A stretch of 64,000 nucleotides of DNA from Williamsia limnetica. GTDB lineage: Bacteria; Actinomycetota; Actinomycetes; Mycobacteriales; Mycobacteriaceae. Shown here piece after piece: positions 38,513 through 47,551 of this stretch. The stretch spans positions 1 through 64,000 of the forward strand of contig NZ_QJSP01000010.1 in the NCBI RefSeq assembly GCF_003217475.1. The letters are read 5' to 3'. How positions within the stretch are numbered: position 1 is the stretch's first letter; each line of letters starts with the position of its first letter. The notes beneath the pieces are model-generated. The model was not told the DNA's origin. It saw nothing but the letters and a program-made list of their open reading frames with translations, and did not search any database. A program made the translations under genes and the position numbers.

Positions 38513-39252
38513 TGGGTAGCGCTCGTCTTTCCAGCGAACCGCTCGAGATCCGCTGGCTGGGCAGGGTCGATTACCAAGAGACCTTTGATCTGCAGCACCG
38601 GCTCGCCACCGAGCGCGCCGACGGGATTCTCGACCATGACGTGCTCCTCCTGCTGGAACACCCGGCGGTGTACACCGCCGGGCGTCGGACCGAAGATGCC
38701 GATCGCCCCACCGACGGTTCTCCTGTGATCGACGTCGATCGCGGTGGCAAACTCACCTGGCACGGACCCGGGCAATTGGTCGCCTACCCCATCGTCGCGC
38801 TCGCTCATCCGGTCGATGTCGTCGACTACGTGCGGCGGCTCGAAGAGGCCATGATCACCGTGACCCACCAGTTTGGTTTGGACACCTACCGCGTGGACGG
38901 GCGGTCCGGCGTGTGGGTGCTGGGCGACGGTCTGCGGCAGGACCGCAAGATCGGTGCCATCGGCATCCGCGTCGCCAGGGCTGTCGCCTTGCACGGCATC
39001 GCGGTGAACTGCGATCCGGACCTGAGCGCCTTCACCTCGATCATCCCGTGCGGCATCCCTGACGCCGGAGCAGGTTCTCTCACAGGCGAGTTGGACCGAA
39101 AGATCACCGTCGAGGATGTCCGTCCACTACTCGGCCGAGCCATCTCCGACGCACTCGACGGAACCCTCCCCGTCGTCGAACATCGGCCACCTCGAGCCGA
39201 AACGCCGCAGATCGTCGCGACAAATGGTAGCGGCGTAGGGTTGGTCCGGTGA
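38512..39252 (+). CDS. lipB: octanoyl-[acyl-carrier-protein]:protein N-octanoyltransferase
   Basis: 246 residues. It moves octanoate from ACP to lipoyl domains. [16 protein letters not shown] and [18 protein letters not shown] are substrate-tunnel residues. The catalytic pair is Lys in [11 protein letters not shown] and Cys in [10 protein letters not shown], as in the mycobacterial enzyme. The start is ATG 38512, one base overlapping the previous stop; GTG 38509 is an alternative. The stop overlaps lipA (GTGA). Confidence 0.96.
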   Translation: MGSARLSSEPLEIRWLGRVDYQETFDLQHRLATERADGILDHDVLLLLEHPAVYTAGRRTEDADRPTDGSPVIDVDRGGKLTWHGPGQLVAYPIVALAHPVDVVDYVRRLEEAMITVTHQFGLDTYRVDGRSGVWVLGDGLRQDRKIGAIGIRVARAVALHGIAVNCDPDLSAFTSIIPCGIPDAGAGSLTGELDRKITVEDVRPLLGRAISDALDGTLPVVEHRPPRAETPQIVATNGSGVGLVR

Positions 39253-40301
39253 CCGTTCAGCAAGACAAACCCACCCAGTCCAGCGCCCCGGGGTCGGTCG
39301 GCCCCAACGGACGCAAACTGCTCCGGCTCGAGGCCCGCAACGCCGAGACCCCGATCGAGCGCAAGCCGTCCTGGATCAAGACGCGCGCGACGATGGGTCC
39401 GGAGTTCACCGAACTGAAGGCTCTGGTCAAGAGCGAGGGCCTGCACACGGTCTGCGAAGAGGCCGGTTGCCCGAACATCTACGAGTGCTGGGAAGACCGT
39501 GAGGCCACCTTCCTGATCGGCGGCGAACAGTGCACCCGGCGGTGCGACTTCTGTCAGATCGACACCGGCAAGCCTGCGGATCTCGACCGCGACGAACCGC
39601 GTCGCGTCGCCGAGAGTGTCGTGACGATGGGCCTGCGCTATTCGACCGTGACCGGTGTGGCACGCGATGATCTGGCCGACGGCGGCGCCTGGCTGTACGC
39701 AGAAACGGTGCGTTACATCAAGGAACTGAACCCGACCACCGGCGTCGAGTTGCTGATCCCCGACTTCAACGCCGACCCGGAGCAGCTAGCGGAGGTCTTC
39801 GCGTCGCGGCCCGAGGTGCTGGCACACAACGTCGAGACCGTGCCGCGCATCTTCAAGCGGATTCGACCGGCCTTCCGCTACCAGCGAAGCCTCGACGTCA
39901 TCACCGCCGCCCGGGACTACGGACTTGTCACCAAGTCGAATCTGATCCTCGGCATGGGTGAGACCCCGGACGAGGTGCGCGAGGCGATGACGGACCTGCA
40001 CGAGGCAGGGTGCGACATCCTGACCATCACGCAGTACCTGCGTCCGTCGCCACGGCATCACCCGGTGGACCGTTGGGTAAAGCCCGAGGAATTCGTCGAG
40101 CACTCGAAGTTCGCCGAGGACCTCGGATTCGCCGGCGTCATGGCCGGACCGCTGGTGCGTTCGTCGTACCGGGCGGGACGACTGTACGCCCAGGCGATGG
40201 CACACCATGGGCGTGAACTCCCCGAGTCGATGTCTCACCTGACCGATGGTGGTGACGCGTCTCAGGAGGCGTCGTCGCTGATGGCCCGCCTTGCCCGCTG
40301 A
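39249..40301 (+). CDS. lipA: lipoyl synthase
   Basis: 350 residues. Radical-SAM enzyme that inserts two sulfurs into octanoyl lipoyl domains. The sacrificial 4Fe-4S cluster cysteines are in [12 protein letters not shown] and the SAM cluster in CTRRCDFC; the C-terminal RSSY serine ligand is in [11 protein letters not shown]. Starts with GTG inside the lipB stop. Followed by a strong hairpin. The third substrate sulfur source in bacteria is an Fe-S carrier, which the gene at 26853 could supply (inference). Confidence 0.97.
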   Translation: MTVQQDKPTQSSAPGSVGPNGRKLLRLEARNAETPIERKPSWIKTRATMGPEFTELKALVKSEGLHTVCEEAGCPNIYECWEDREATFLIGGEQCTRRCDFCQIDTGKPADLDRDEPRRVAESVVTMGLRYSTVTGVARDDLADGGAWLYAETVRYIKELNPTTGVELLIPDFNADPEQLAEVFASRPEVLAHNVETVPRIFKRIRPAFRYQRSLDVITAARDYGLVTKSNLILGMGETPDEVREAMTDLHEAGCDILTITQYLRPSPRHHPVDRWVKPEEFVEHSKFAEDLGFAGVMAGPLVRSSYRAGRLYAQAMAHHGRELPESMSHLTDGGDASQEASSLMARLAR

Positions 40302-40307
40302 GCCTGC

Positions 40308-40330
40308 GCCGAGGACCTCGGGTCCTCGGC
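40308..40330 (+). terminator. terminator after lipA
   Basis: GCCGAGGACC (40308-40317), loop TCG, GGTCCTCGGC (40321-40330): a perfect 10-bp stem 6 bp after the lipA stop, with no T-run. Confidence 0.8.
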
Positions 40331-40387
40331 TGACGCAACCCGGCACGGCCTGCCGAGTTCTCGAGGTGGGCCAGTATCCTGGACGTC

Positions 40388-41125
40388 ATGGCGAAGGCAA
40401 AGGCGAGCAAAGAGGCAAAGGCGGCTGCGAAAGCCGCGCGTAAAGAAGCATCGCGTGCCCGTCGCAAACAGCTGTGGCAGGCGTTCCAGATGCAGCGCAA
40501 GGAAGACAAGCTGCTTCTGCCGCTGATGATCGGGTCGATCATCGGGCTCACCGGACTCGCGGTGCTGATCGGCCTGCTCACCGGCTCTCTCGTGTTCGTG
40601 CTCCCGCTCGGCATCGTTCTCGGTGTGCTGATCGCATTCATCATCTTCGGTCGCCGGGTGCAGAAGACGGTGTTCACGAAGGCCGATGGGCAGGCGGGAG
40701 CCGCCGCCTGGGCGCTGGACAACATGCGCGGGCAGTGGCGGGTCAAGCAGGCCGTCTCCGGTACCACCCACCTGGATGCGGTGCACCGCGTCATCGGTAA
40801 GCCGGGAGTGATCCTGGTCGGCGAGGGATCGCCGCACCGGGTCAAGACCCTGCTCGCCCAGGAGAAGAAAAAGATCGCTCGCGTCGTCGGCGACACCCCG
40901 ATCTACGACGTGATCGTCGGCAACGAAGAGGGTCAGGTCCCCCTCAAGAAGCTCGAACGGCACCTGAGCAAACTGCCGAACAACATCAACAAGGCCCGCA
41001 TCGACAGCCTCGAGTCGAGGCTTGCGGCACTGGGCGGCAAGGGACCGGGCGCCGGTATGCCCAAGGGCCCGATGCCCGCAGGTGCGAAGATGCGCAACAT
41101 CCAGCGCACCGCCCGTCGGCGCTGA
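40388..41125 (+). CDS. DUF4191-type membrane protein (Rv2219-like)
   Basis: 245 residues. A very basic N-terminus (KAKASKEAKAAAKAARKEASRARR) precedes two close membrane spans (LLPLMIGSIIGLTGLAVLIGL and VFVLPLGIVLGVLIAFIIF, about 40-85). A cytosolic domain with SGTTHLDAVHRVIGKPGVILVGEG and NEEGQVPLKKLERHL follows. Matches DUF4191, conserved next to lipA in actinobacteria. Function unknown; the constant neighbourhood hints at a membrane-linked task in lipoate or glutamine metabolism but nothing in the sequence proves it. Convergent with the RDD gene. Confidence 0.87.
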   Translation: MAKAKASKEAKAAAKAARKEASRARRKQLWQAFQMQRKEDKLLLPLMIGSIIGLTGLAVLIGLLTGSLVFVLPLGIVLGVLIAFIIFGRRVQKTVFTKADGQAGAAAWALDNMRGQWRVKQAVSGTTHLDAVHRVIGKPGVILVGEGSPHRVKTLLAQEKKKIARVVGDTPIYDVIVGNEEGQVPLKKLERHLSKLPNNINKARIDSLESRLAALGGKGPGAGMPKGPMPAGAKMRNIQRTARRR

Positions 41126-41137
41126 TCGTCTCCAGTC

Positions 41138-41207
41138 ACAAAAACACCCGTTCCGGCCAAAAACACCCGTTCAAGCAGGTGTTTTTGTCCGGAACGGGTG
41201 TTTTTGT
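41138..41207. terminator. long double-word hairpin between convergent genes
   Basis: Outer arms 41138-41156 and 41189-41207 are perfect 19-bp complements containing ACACCCGTTCCGG. Inner arms CAAAAACACC (41158-41167) and GGTGTTTTTG (41178-41187) continue the stem after one mismatch. Each side also has the word AAAAACACCCGTTC or its complement twice in tandem. It ends with T5 on either strand, so it works as a bidirectional terminator. Confidence 0.85.
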
Positions 41208-41218
41208 CTGCGGGAGAT

Positions 41219-41686
41219 TCAGCGAGTGCGGATGAGTGCAGTTCCGGTGGCCCGGTCGTGCATGCCCCGACCGTCGTGATCGTTGATCAGCGGCGGCACC
41301 AGGAACACGATCAGCGCCTGGCGGATCAACGCCCGCACAAAGCCGACCCGCTCGCCACCGTCCACGCGGGCGACGCGCATACCGGTGAGGAATTGTCCCG
41401 GGGTGAAACCGAACGTGGTGACGGTACCGACGCCGACGATGAACCAGACCCCCAGCACCACGGTGGACAGCGAGGACGACTGCAGATCCTGGACGAACAG
41501 CAGTGAGACGCCGCCGCACATCAACCAGTCCACGAGCAGTCCCAGGCAACGATGCCAGGATGAGGCCAACGCACCCGGACCGGATTCGGGCAGGCCGAGC
41601 TTCTCGCCGCGGTAGTCGCCTACGTCAGCACCGTCTTCCAGCGCCGCCTGCGGACCTGACAGCCACGATCCGGTGATTCTTCCCAT
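41219..41686 (-). CDS. RDD-family membrane protein
   Basis: 155 residues. After a 45-residue soluble start comes ASSWHRCLGLLVDWLMCGGVSLLF, with the R-x-x-x-x-x-D pattern of RDD proteins, then VLGVWFIVGVGTVTTFGFTPGQFLTGMRVARVD and a third span ALIRQALIVFLVPPLI ending DRATGTALIRTR. Family function is unclear (ion exchange has been proposed for some). Equivalent to Rv2219A, next to glnA1. Confidence 0.87.
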   Translation of the reverse strand: MGRITGSWLSGPQAALEDGADVGDYRGEKLGLPESGPGALASSWHRCLGLLVDWLMCGGVSLLFVQDLQSSSLSTVVLGVWFIVGVGTVTTFGFTPGQFLTGMRVARVDGGERVGFVRALIRQALIVFLVPPLINDHDGRGMHDRATGTALIRTR

Positions 41687-41773
41687 GCCTTCAATGATAG
41701 GTGTCGCACAGAGTGGGACGCGGCGACGTCTTCGTGCCGCATCTCACAATCGTTGCCGTGGGGATTTGCGTAC

Positions 41774-41811
41774 GTAACACAGGCGAAACACCGAAGTATC
41801 TGGCCAGCAAC
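41774..41811 (+). promoter_or_regulatory. GlnR box upstream of glnA1
   Basis: GTAAC (41774-41778), GAAAC (41785-41789), GTATC (41796-41800) and GCAAC (41807-41811) are each six bases apart. This is the complete a1-b1-a2-b2 arrangement GTnAC-n6-GaAAC known for actinobacterial GlnR. The first two half-sites are perfect and the others miss one base each. It lies about 130 bp upstream of glnA1, suited to nitrogen-limitation activation. Confidence 0.78.
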
Positions 41812-41941
41812 CTGGCGTCAATACGGTCAGCGTTGATGATCCGCCACTCTAGAGTGGAGAAGGACAATCGCCAGGCCTTGCAACATCCATGAACATGGGG
41901 TGCTGGCAGCAATTGGGCACAAGTGAAGGAGCCACCCGCAG

Positions 41942-43375
41942 GTGTACAACTCAAAGGAAGAACTGCTCGAGGGCATCAAGGCCGAGGGCGTCGAATACGT
42001 CGACATCCGGTTTTGTGATCTCCCGGGAGTGATGCAGCACTTCTCGATCCCGGCATCGGCGTTCGATGAGAGCGTCTTCGAGGACGGATTGGCTTTCGAC
42101 GGATCTTCGGTCCGCGGATTCCAGTCGATCGACGAGTCGGACATGATGCTGCTCCCCGACCCCGCGACGGCGCGTATCGATCCTTTCCGCAAGGCGAAGA
42201 CGATGAACGTGACCTTCTTCGTGCACGACCCGTTCACCCGCGAGGCCTACAGCCGCGACCCGCGCAACATCGCGCGCAAAGCCGAGGACTACCTGGCCAG
42301 CACCGGCATCGCAGACACCTGCTTCTTCGGTGCCGAGGCCGAGTTCTACATCTTCGACTCCGTCTCGTTCAGCTCCGAGATCAACGAGACCCATTACCGG
42401 GTCGAGTCGGAATCGGGCTGGTGGAACGCCGGATCGCAGACCAACCCGGACGGTAGCCCCAACCTCGGCTACAAGGTCCGCCAAAAAGGCGGGTACTTCC
42501 CCGTCGCCCCGTACGACCACTATGTGGACCTGCGTGACGAGATCTCGACCAACCTGCAGACCGCAGGGTTCATCCTCGAGCGCGGCCACCACGAGGTCGG
42601 CACCGGTGGACAGACCGAGATCAACTACAAGTTCAACACCCTGCTCCACGCGGCCGACGATGTGCAGCTGTTCAAGTACATCGTGAAGAACACCGCATGG
42701 CAGCACGGCAAGACCGTCACCTTCATGCCGAAGCCGCTGTTCGGCGACAACGGTTCGGGCATGCACGCCCACCAGTCGCTGTGGAAAGACGGAAAGCCGC
42801 TGTTCCACGACGAGGCAGGCTACGCGGGACTCTCTGACCTCGCCCGCCACTACATCGGCGGCATCCTGCACCACGCCCCGTCGCTGCTGGCGTTCACCAA
42901 CCCCACGGTGAACTCGTACAAGCGTCTGGTTCCCGGCTACGAAGCCCCCATCAACCTGGTCTACAGCCAGCGCAACCGCAGTGCCTGCGTGCGTATCCCG
43001 ATCACCGGCAACAACCCGAAGGCCAAGCGCCTCGAGTTCCGTTGCCCGGACAGCTCGGGCAACCCGTACCTGGCGTTCGCCGCGATGATGATGGCAGGCC
43101 TGGACGGCATCAAGAACAAGATCGAGCCGCACGAGCCCGTGGACAAGGACCTCTACGAGCTCCCGCCGGAGGAGGCCAAGGGCATCCCCCAGGCCCCGAC
43201 GTCACTCGGCGCGGTCATCGACCGCCTCGAAGGCGATCACGAGTACCTCACCGAAGGTGGCGTGTTCACCGAGGATCTCATCGAGACCTGGATCAACTTC
43301 AAGCGTGAGAACGAGATCGAGCCGGTGCAGATCCGTCCGCACCCGTACGAGTTCTCTCTCTATTACGACGTGTGA
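41942..43375 (+). CDS. glnA1: glutamine synthetase, type I (adenylylated form)
   Basis: 477 residues, dodecameric cytosolic enzyme making glutamine from glutamate, ammonia and [81 protein letters not shown] and [10 protein letters not shown] are the metal, glutamate and ATP sites. The adenylylation Tyr lies in [11 protein letters not shown], so GlnE of this window should control it. GTG start, preceded by AAGGAG about 13 nt upstream. Controlled by the GlnR box. Followed by a terminator. Confidence 0.97.
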   Translation: MYNSKEELLEGIKAEGVEYVDIRFCDLPGVMQHFSIPASAFDESVFEDGLAFDGSSVRGFQSIDESDMMLLPDPATARIDPFRKAKTMNVTFFVHDPFTREAYSRDPRNIARKAEDYLASTGIADTCFFGAEAEFYIFDSVSFSSEINETHYRVESESGWWNAGSQTNPDGSPNLGYKVRQKGGYFPVAPYDHYVDLRDEISTNLQTAGFILERGHHEVGTGGQTEINYKFNTLLHAADDVQLFKYIVKNTAWQHGKTVTFMPKPLFGDNGSGMHAHQSLWKDGKPLFHDEAGYAGLSDLARHYIGGILHHAPSLLAFTNPTVNSYKRLVPGYEAPINLVYSQRNRSACVRIPITGNNPKAKRLEFRCPDSSGNPYLAFAAMMMAGLDGIKNKIEPHEPVDKDLYELPPEEAKGIPQAPTSLGAVIDRLEGDHEYLTEGGVFTEDLIETWINFKRENEIEPVQIRPHPYEFSLYYDV

Positions 43376-43396
43376 TCTGCAGTAATTCATCTCAAT

Positions 43397-43434
43397 CCGC
43401 CCGTCTGACCTCGGTCAGGCGGGCGGTTTGTTTG
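43397..43434 (+). terminator. rho-independent terminator of glnA1
   Basis: CCGCCCGTCTGACC pairs with GGTCAGGCGGGCGG (43397-43426) with one bulge, followed by TTTGTTTG, 21 bp after the glnA1 stop. Confidence 0.9.
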
Positions 43435-43550
43435 TGTGACGGTGTATCTGCTCCGCCACGAAAACCGGACATCGCCTACGGTGGGTACGTAGGGGGACGA
43501 TCGCCGGAAACACGGTCGACCGATCACCGAACGGAAGAGGTACAACCGCA

Positions 43551-44066
43551 ATGCAGGCCGCCGAACAGGTCGTCCTGGTCTCCGATGACGGCACGCCGAT
43601 CGGTGTGGCCCCCAAAGCGTCGGTCCACGACGGCAATACCCCTCTCCACCTGGCATTCTCGTGCCACGTGTTCGATGAGGAAGGGCGGGTCCTGGTGACA
43701 CGGAGAGCGCTGGCCAAGAGCACCTGGCCCGGAGTCTGGACGAACTCGTTCTGCGGGCATCCGGGCCCCGGGGAAGCGATGGAAGACGCAGTCGTGCGCC
43801 GGGCCTCGTTCGAGCTGGGGGTCAGCATCGACCGGATCACAGTGACCCTGCCCGACTTTCGCTACCGCGCCGTCGACGGGTCCGGTGTCGTCGAGAACGA
43901 GATCTGTCCGGTCTTTCGATCGGAGCTGGTGGGTGACCTGCAGCCCAATCCGGATGAAGTCGTGGAGATCCGGTGGGTCCATACCGCAGCCCTTCGCACG
44001 GCCATCGACGCGACGCCATGGGCTTTCAGCCCCTGGCTTGTGATGCAGGCCCGCGAACTCTACTGA
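43551..44066 (+). CDS. idi: isopentenyl-diphosphate delta-isomerase, type 1
   Basis: 171 residues, Nudix-like fold. It interconverts isopentenyl and dimethylallyl diphosphate for isoprenoid, carotenoid and menaquinone synthesis. The catalytic Cys is in TNSFCGHP and the catalytic Glu in ENEICPVF; LHLAFSCHVFDEEGRVLVTRRA provides metal-binding His residues. Good AGAGG 10-12 nt upstream of ATG. It is the first gene of an insert between glnA1 and glnE that M. tuberculosis lacks at this spot. Convergent with the iron-binding lipoprotein gene. Confidence 0.95.
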   Translation: MQAAEQVVLVSDDGTPIGVAPKASVHDGNTPLHLAFSCHVFDEEGRVLVTRRALAKSTWPGVWTNSFCGHPGPGEAMEDAVVRRASFELGVSIDRITVTLPDFRYRAVDGSGVVENEICPVFRSELVGDLQPNPDEVVEIRWVHTAALRTAIDATPWAFSPWLVMQARELY

Positions 44067-44088
44067 GTCCCGGCGAGCACTCGCCGAG

Positions 44089-45126
44089 TCACAACATTCC
44101 GACTTCGGACAGCATGGTCCGGGTCTGAGCGACAGATGCCAGCTCGTCGAGGTCGATGTCGAGCCCGGCCACCTCCTCCAGCGGGGGTAGCTCGTAGGTG
44201 CTCGAGGTCACGCCGGACACCACCGGGTACTCGGCCGCCTCGTCCGCGAAATATGTCTGGGCACCCTCGGACAACAACGCTCGCAGGAACTCGATCGCCT
44301 GCGGTTTGTTGTCGGAGTGCTTGACGACGCCGGCGCCTGCGACGTTGACGAGCGCGCCCGGATCTCCGGCGGAGAATCGATGGAGGCCGACCGGCGATCC
44401 AGCGCCGCCGGCCAGGACCAGTGGATACCAGTAGTAGTGGTTGGTGAGTCCCAAGGCCGCCTGTCCGGCGGTCACTGCTTGCACCACAGAACCGTTGTCC
44501 GCGAGAGGAATCGGGTCGTTGGCCACGAAATCGGTGAGCCAACGGCGAGCCGCTTCGTCGCCTCGGGCAACCCGCAGAGCCGTGACGAATGACTGGAACG
44601 ACGCGTTGGTCGGGGCGTACGCGATCCTGCCTCGCCAGCGGGGGTCCAGCAGTCCATCGATTCCAGCGGGCAACTGAGTGGCGGTCGCCTGCACCGTGTT
44701 GTAGACGAGCACCCGCTCACGCGCCGAGGTCGCAATCCAGGTTCCGTCATTCGACCGGTATCGCGCCGGGACCATTCCGAGAATGTCGTCGGGCAACTTC
44801 TCGAGCATCTCACGTTGGTCCAACATCCCGAGGGCTGCCGCATCCTGACCGAAGAAGACCTCGGCAGGGGTGTCATCGCCTTCAGCCAGCAATCTGTCCG
44901 CTTGCGCATGCGTATTGCCCGAGTAGTCGACGTCAACCGTGAAACCCAGGTCACCGCTGAGTATTTCGATCATCGGGGCCACCAGACCCTCATCTCGCCC
45001 GGAGTACACCAAGATCGATTCTCGGCCTTGCAGATTCGATCCGTTGTCGCCTGCGCCGCAGGCCACCGTGATCGCAAGTACTGCGGATACCACTGCAAGG
45101 GACACGACTCGCCGGACGAGCGTCAC
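44089..45126 (-). CDS. periplasmic-type iron(III)-binding lipoprotein, orphan
   Basis: 345 residues from GTG 45124-45126 (GGAG 5 nt upstream). The signal peptide ends in a lipobox (LAITVAC), so the mature protein is membrane-attached outside. The rest is the bilobal FbpA/FutA fold: ILVYSGRDEGLVAPMIE at the start and GLTNHYYWYPLVL, whose adjacent tyrosines bind iron in the family. No permease or ATPase gene is beside it, so it must serve a transporter elsewhere or act alone. Other anions or thiamine-like ligands cannot be excluded. Confidence 0.85.
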   Translation of the reverse strand: MTLVRRVVSLAVVSAVLAITVACGAGDNGSNLQGRESILVYSGRDEGLVAPMIEILSGDLGFTVDVDYSGNTHAQADRLLAEGDDTPAEVFFGQDAAALGMLDQREMLEKLPDDILGMVPARYRSNDGTWIATSARERVLVYNTVQATATQLPAGIDGLLDPRWRGRIAYAPTNASFQSFVTALRVARGDEAARRWLTDFVANDPIPLADNGSVVQAVTAGQAALGLTNHYYWYPLVLAGGAGSPVGLHRFSAGDPGALVNVAGAGVVKHSDNKPQAIEFLRALLSEGAQTYFADEAAEYPVVSGVTSSTYELPPLEEVAGLDIDLDELASVAQTRTMLSEVGML

Positions 45127-45178
45127 ACGATCTCCATTTCGACGAACGGATATTCGGGCATTTCGGGCGCGCAAATAC

Positions 45179-45207
45179 ACAGTATCGAATCTTGTTGCTG
45201 TGCACAA
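45179..45207 (-). promoter_or_regulatory. probable promoter of the iron-binding lipoprotein gene
   Basis: On the minus strand TTGTGC (45207-45202) and TACTGT (45184-45179) are 17 bp apart, a good sigma70-type pair. It is about 50 bp upstream of the GTG start. I see no IdeR-type palindrome over it. Confidence 0.5.
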
Positions 45208-45261
45208 AAGGTCGCCGAAGGTGACCGTCGATCGCTCGGAGCCGACTGTTAAGTTGCGAGC

Positions 45262-45861
45262 ATGACTTTCAAGCGGCTGACCGCAACTGTCCTCGCTTCG
45301 TCCGCCCTGATGTTGGCCGCATGCGGATCCGACGACGGATCGTCGTCAACCGAGTCCACCACCGCTGCAGGAGCGACCGGCACCACTGCCGCGGCCGCCG
45401 CGTCGTGTCCCACCGAGGCCCCGGCCGCCGACGTCGCTCCGCAGTGGACGCTCGACGGCACCACCGGTGCGGTCGCAGTGACCGGATCGACCGACACCGC
45501 AGTGCCCAAGGTCACGGTGACCACACCGTTCTCGGTCGACGCGACCCAGGTCCAGACGCTCACCGAGGGCGACGGGGCGCTCGTGCCCGAGACCGCCGAG
45601 GTGTCGGTCTGCTACATGGGTGTCAACGGCCGCGACGGCAACGTTTTCGACAGCAGTTACGAGACCGGTTCGCCTGTCGACTTCCCGCTGACGGGCGTCA
45701 TTCCCGGCTTCCAGAAGGCCATCGCCGGACAGAAGGTCGGCTCCACCGTCGGCGTGGCGATGACGTCGGCCGACGGGTATGCCACCGGGCAGCCTGCCGC
45801 CGGCATCGAACCCGGTGACACCCTGATCTTCGCCATCAAGATCTTGTCGGCGCAGGGCTGA
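45262..45861 (+). CDS. FKBP-type peptidyl-prolyl isomerase lipoprotein
   Basis: 199 residues. Lipobox LMLAACGSD near residue 20, then a Ser/Thr/Ala-rich flexible linker (about 22-45). The FKBP domain covers the last 85 residues: VSVCYMGVNGRDGNVFDSSYETGSPVDFPL and VIPGFQKAIAGQKVGSTVGVAM. It would catalyse proline isomerisation in proteins outside the membrane. Divergent from the iron-binding lipoprotein gene. Several FKBP aromatic pocket residues are present (Y, F, I) but no second FKBP repeat. Confidence 0.92.
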   Translation: MTFKRLTATVLASSALMLAACGSDDGSSSTESTTAAGATGTTAAAAASCPTEAPAADVAPQWTLDGTTGAVAVTGSTDTAVPKVTVTTPFSVDATQVQTLTEGDGALVPETAEVSVCYMGVNGRDGNVFDSSYETGSPVDFPLTGVIPGFQKAIAGQKVGSTVGVAMTSADGYATGQPAAGIEPGDTLIFAIKILSAQG

Positions 45862-46518
45862 TCACGGCAGACGCTCGCCCAGTTCGGCGAACAACGCCTC
45901 GTTCGATTCGAAGGCCCGTACCGCTTCGTCGAGGAGACGGATGATGTCGGGCTCCGTCAACTCCAGCCCGTCCAGTGTGGCCCGATAGTCGTCCTTGAAA
46001 AGCTTGAGTTTGTCGATGCCGTCGAACACGTAGAAACTCAGGGCCCCGTCGGCGAGCCCGTAGTGCAGTTTCATGCGGCTGCGGATCACTTGGCCACCCG
46101 AGAGGTCACCTAGATACCGTGTGTAGTGGTGGGCCACGAATGCCACCGGATCACCGGCGGTAGCGCGAATCTGCGCTACATAGGCAAGTGTCGCGGGCAG
46201 GGGCACCATGTCCTCCGCGCCGATCCCCAGCTCGGTGAGGTCAGCGAGTAGCCGAGGAGCCCTCCGCAGCCTCTCGTCGTGCACTGCGCCTCCCACCCGA
46301 TCATGATGGAGGCCGTCTCCGACGATTTCGAGTTCGTCATAGACGAAATACAACTGAGCAGCCATCGCGTAATAGGCAGCGACATCGAGTCGGCCGCCCA
46401 GCAACTGTTCAACGAACGCGGAACCTTCGGCGCGTTCATGTGCCACTGCGGTCGCAGCGCGCAGTCGCGCGGAAACCGAACCGATCGCAGTGGGTGTCGC
46501 CGGATCAAAGGTCGTCAT
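45862..46518 (-). CDS. heme oxygenase (biliverdin-producing, HmuO/HO-1 type)
   Basis: 218 residues. It opens heme to biliverdin, carbon monoxide and iron in the cytosol. RLRAATAVAHERAE contains the proximal His, and YTRYLGDLSGGQVI is the distal helix with the flexible Gly pair. All-helical pattern and length match corynebacterial HmuO. This is the canonical class, unlike the MhuD/IsdG enzyme of M. tuberculosis. With the iron-binding lipoprotein it suggests an iron-acquisition role for this insert. Stop abuts the FKBP stop (convergent). It is 52 bp downstream of the EEP gene on the same strand. Confidence 0.94.
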   Translation of the reverse strand: MTTFDPATPTAIGSVSARLRAATAVAHERAEGSAFVEQLLGGRLDVAAYYAMAAQLYFVYDELEIVGDGLHHDRVGGAVHDERLRRAPRLLADLTELGIGAEDMVPLPATLAYVAQIRATAGDPVAFVAHHYTRYLGDLSGGQVIRSRMKLHYGLADGALSFYVFDGIDKLKLFKDDYRATLDGLELTEPDIIRLLDEAVRAFESNEALFAELGERLP

Positions 46519-46570
46519 CGTTCACTCTCCACAGCCGGCTCGTCCGATCACCGGTGCCTGCGGGCGCACC

Positions 46571-47551
46571 TCATCCCCCGGCCGGTACCAGTGATACAAC
46601 CAGTCCACGGTGATCTGAATCACCGATTCCGAAAGTATTGAGGTCGGCGGCGACGAACTCGCGGGAGATCACATGATCGATCGCGATGACTGGAGGAAAG
46701 GTCCGGTCGGCCGGATAGGTCATCTTCCACATGCCTCCGGACTGCTCGGTGGCATCCCGGAATCCGTTCTCCAGCAGCGCCCGATACTGGGCATGGTCCC
46801 AGGTCGCGTTGAGATCACCGCTCACGATCACCCGGTCGGCGGTCGTGGAGTGAATGGTCTGCCGGAGCCGCTTCATCTCCCCCACCCATCGATCGGGATC
46901 GTACGGGTAGGGCGGAATCGGATGCACCGCGTACACCGTCGTCGTCGGCGCACCGGGAAGGTCGACCTCGGCCCGCAGATTGTTGAGTGCGAAGCCGTTC
47001 AGTTGGGCCGTGTTGCGCAGCGGGAATCGACTGAAGATGCCGGTACCCACTCCACCGTTGCCGGGCACCACGAACTCATACGGAAGCATGCTCCGGAGTT
47101 CGGTCTGCTCGAATCTGGCCAGTGCTTGCGGCGTGATCTCCTGCACCGTGAGCAGGTCGGCGCCGCTCGACTTCACTTCCGCGACAACGTCATCGACATC
47201 TGCTTCCCCCAAGGTGACGTTCGACGTCACAACAGTGATGCGTTCACCGGCTGGTGCGTCAGAAGCTATGAGAAGCGGCGCCTGCGTCCAGATCCCGACG
47301 CCGAGGAGGATCACCGCCAGAGCCGTGGAGATCCACCGCCGGGTAGCGGCGAGGATGATCACAGCCGGGATCGCAGCCAGCAGCAGCCAGGGCACCGCGC
47401 TGGCGACAGCCGTCGACGCGCGACCCCGACCGGGATAGTAGTGCAACCAGATGGCGACGATGACCGCCGCGAGGAGAGCCCAACCCAGCACGACCGCGAT
47501 GAAATAGAAGACCTTGAAGGCAGCTCCGCGGTGAGCCAGACGCTGCTTCAC
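46571..47551 (-). CDS. membrane protein with endonuclease/exonuclease/phosphatase domain
   Basis: 326 residues. Three N-terminal membrane spans ([40 protein letters not shown] and [15 protein letters not shown]) precede an EEP domain at about 105-325. Active-site blocks are [17 protein letters not shown] (Glu), [18 protein letters not shown] (D-x-N) and [11 protein letters not shown] (S-D-H). Such proteins are phosphodiesterases acting on DNA, lipids or nucleotides; the membrane topology favours an outer-facing lipid or nucleic-acid phosphoesterase. The ATG overlaps the glnE stop (ATGA), so it is coupled to glnE. Substrate unknown. Confidence 0.88.
   Translation of the reverse strand: MKQRLAHRGAAFKVFYFIAVVLGWALLAAVIVAIWLHYYPGRGRASTAVASAVPWLLLAAIPAVIILAATRRWISTALAVILLGVGIWTQAPLLIASDAPAGERITVVTSNVTLGEADVDDVVAEVKSSGADLLTVQEITPQALARFEQTELRSMLPYEFVVPGNGGVGTGIFSRFPLRNTAQLNGFALNNLRAEVDLPGAPTTTVYAVHPIPPYPYDPDRWVGEMKRLRQTIHSTTADRVIVSGDLNATWDHAQYRALLENGFRDATEQSGGMWKMTYPADRTFPPVIAIDHVISREFVAADLNTFGIGDSDHRGLVVSLVPAGG

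Noticed and set aside
45127-46570. Possible IdeR/DtxR iron boxes near the iron-binding lipoprotein and heme oxygenase genes
   Set aside because: I looked for the TTAGGTTAGCCTAACCTAA-type palindrome and saw no acceptable match in the upstream gaps.
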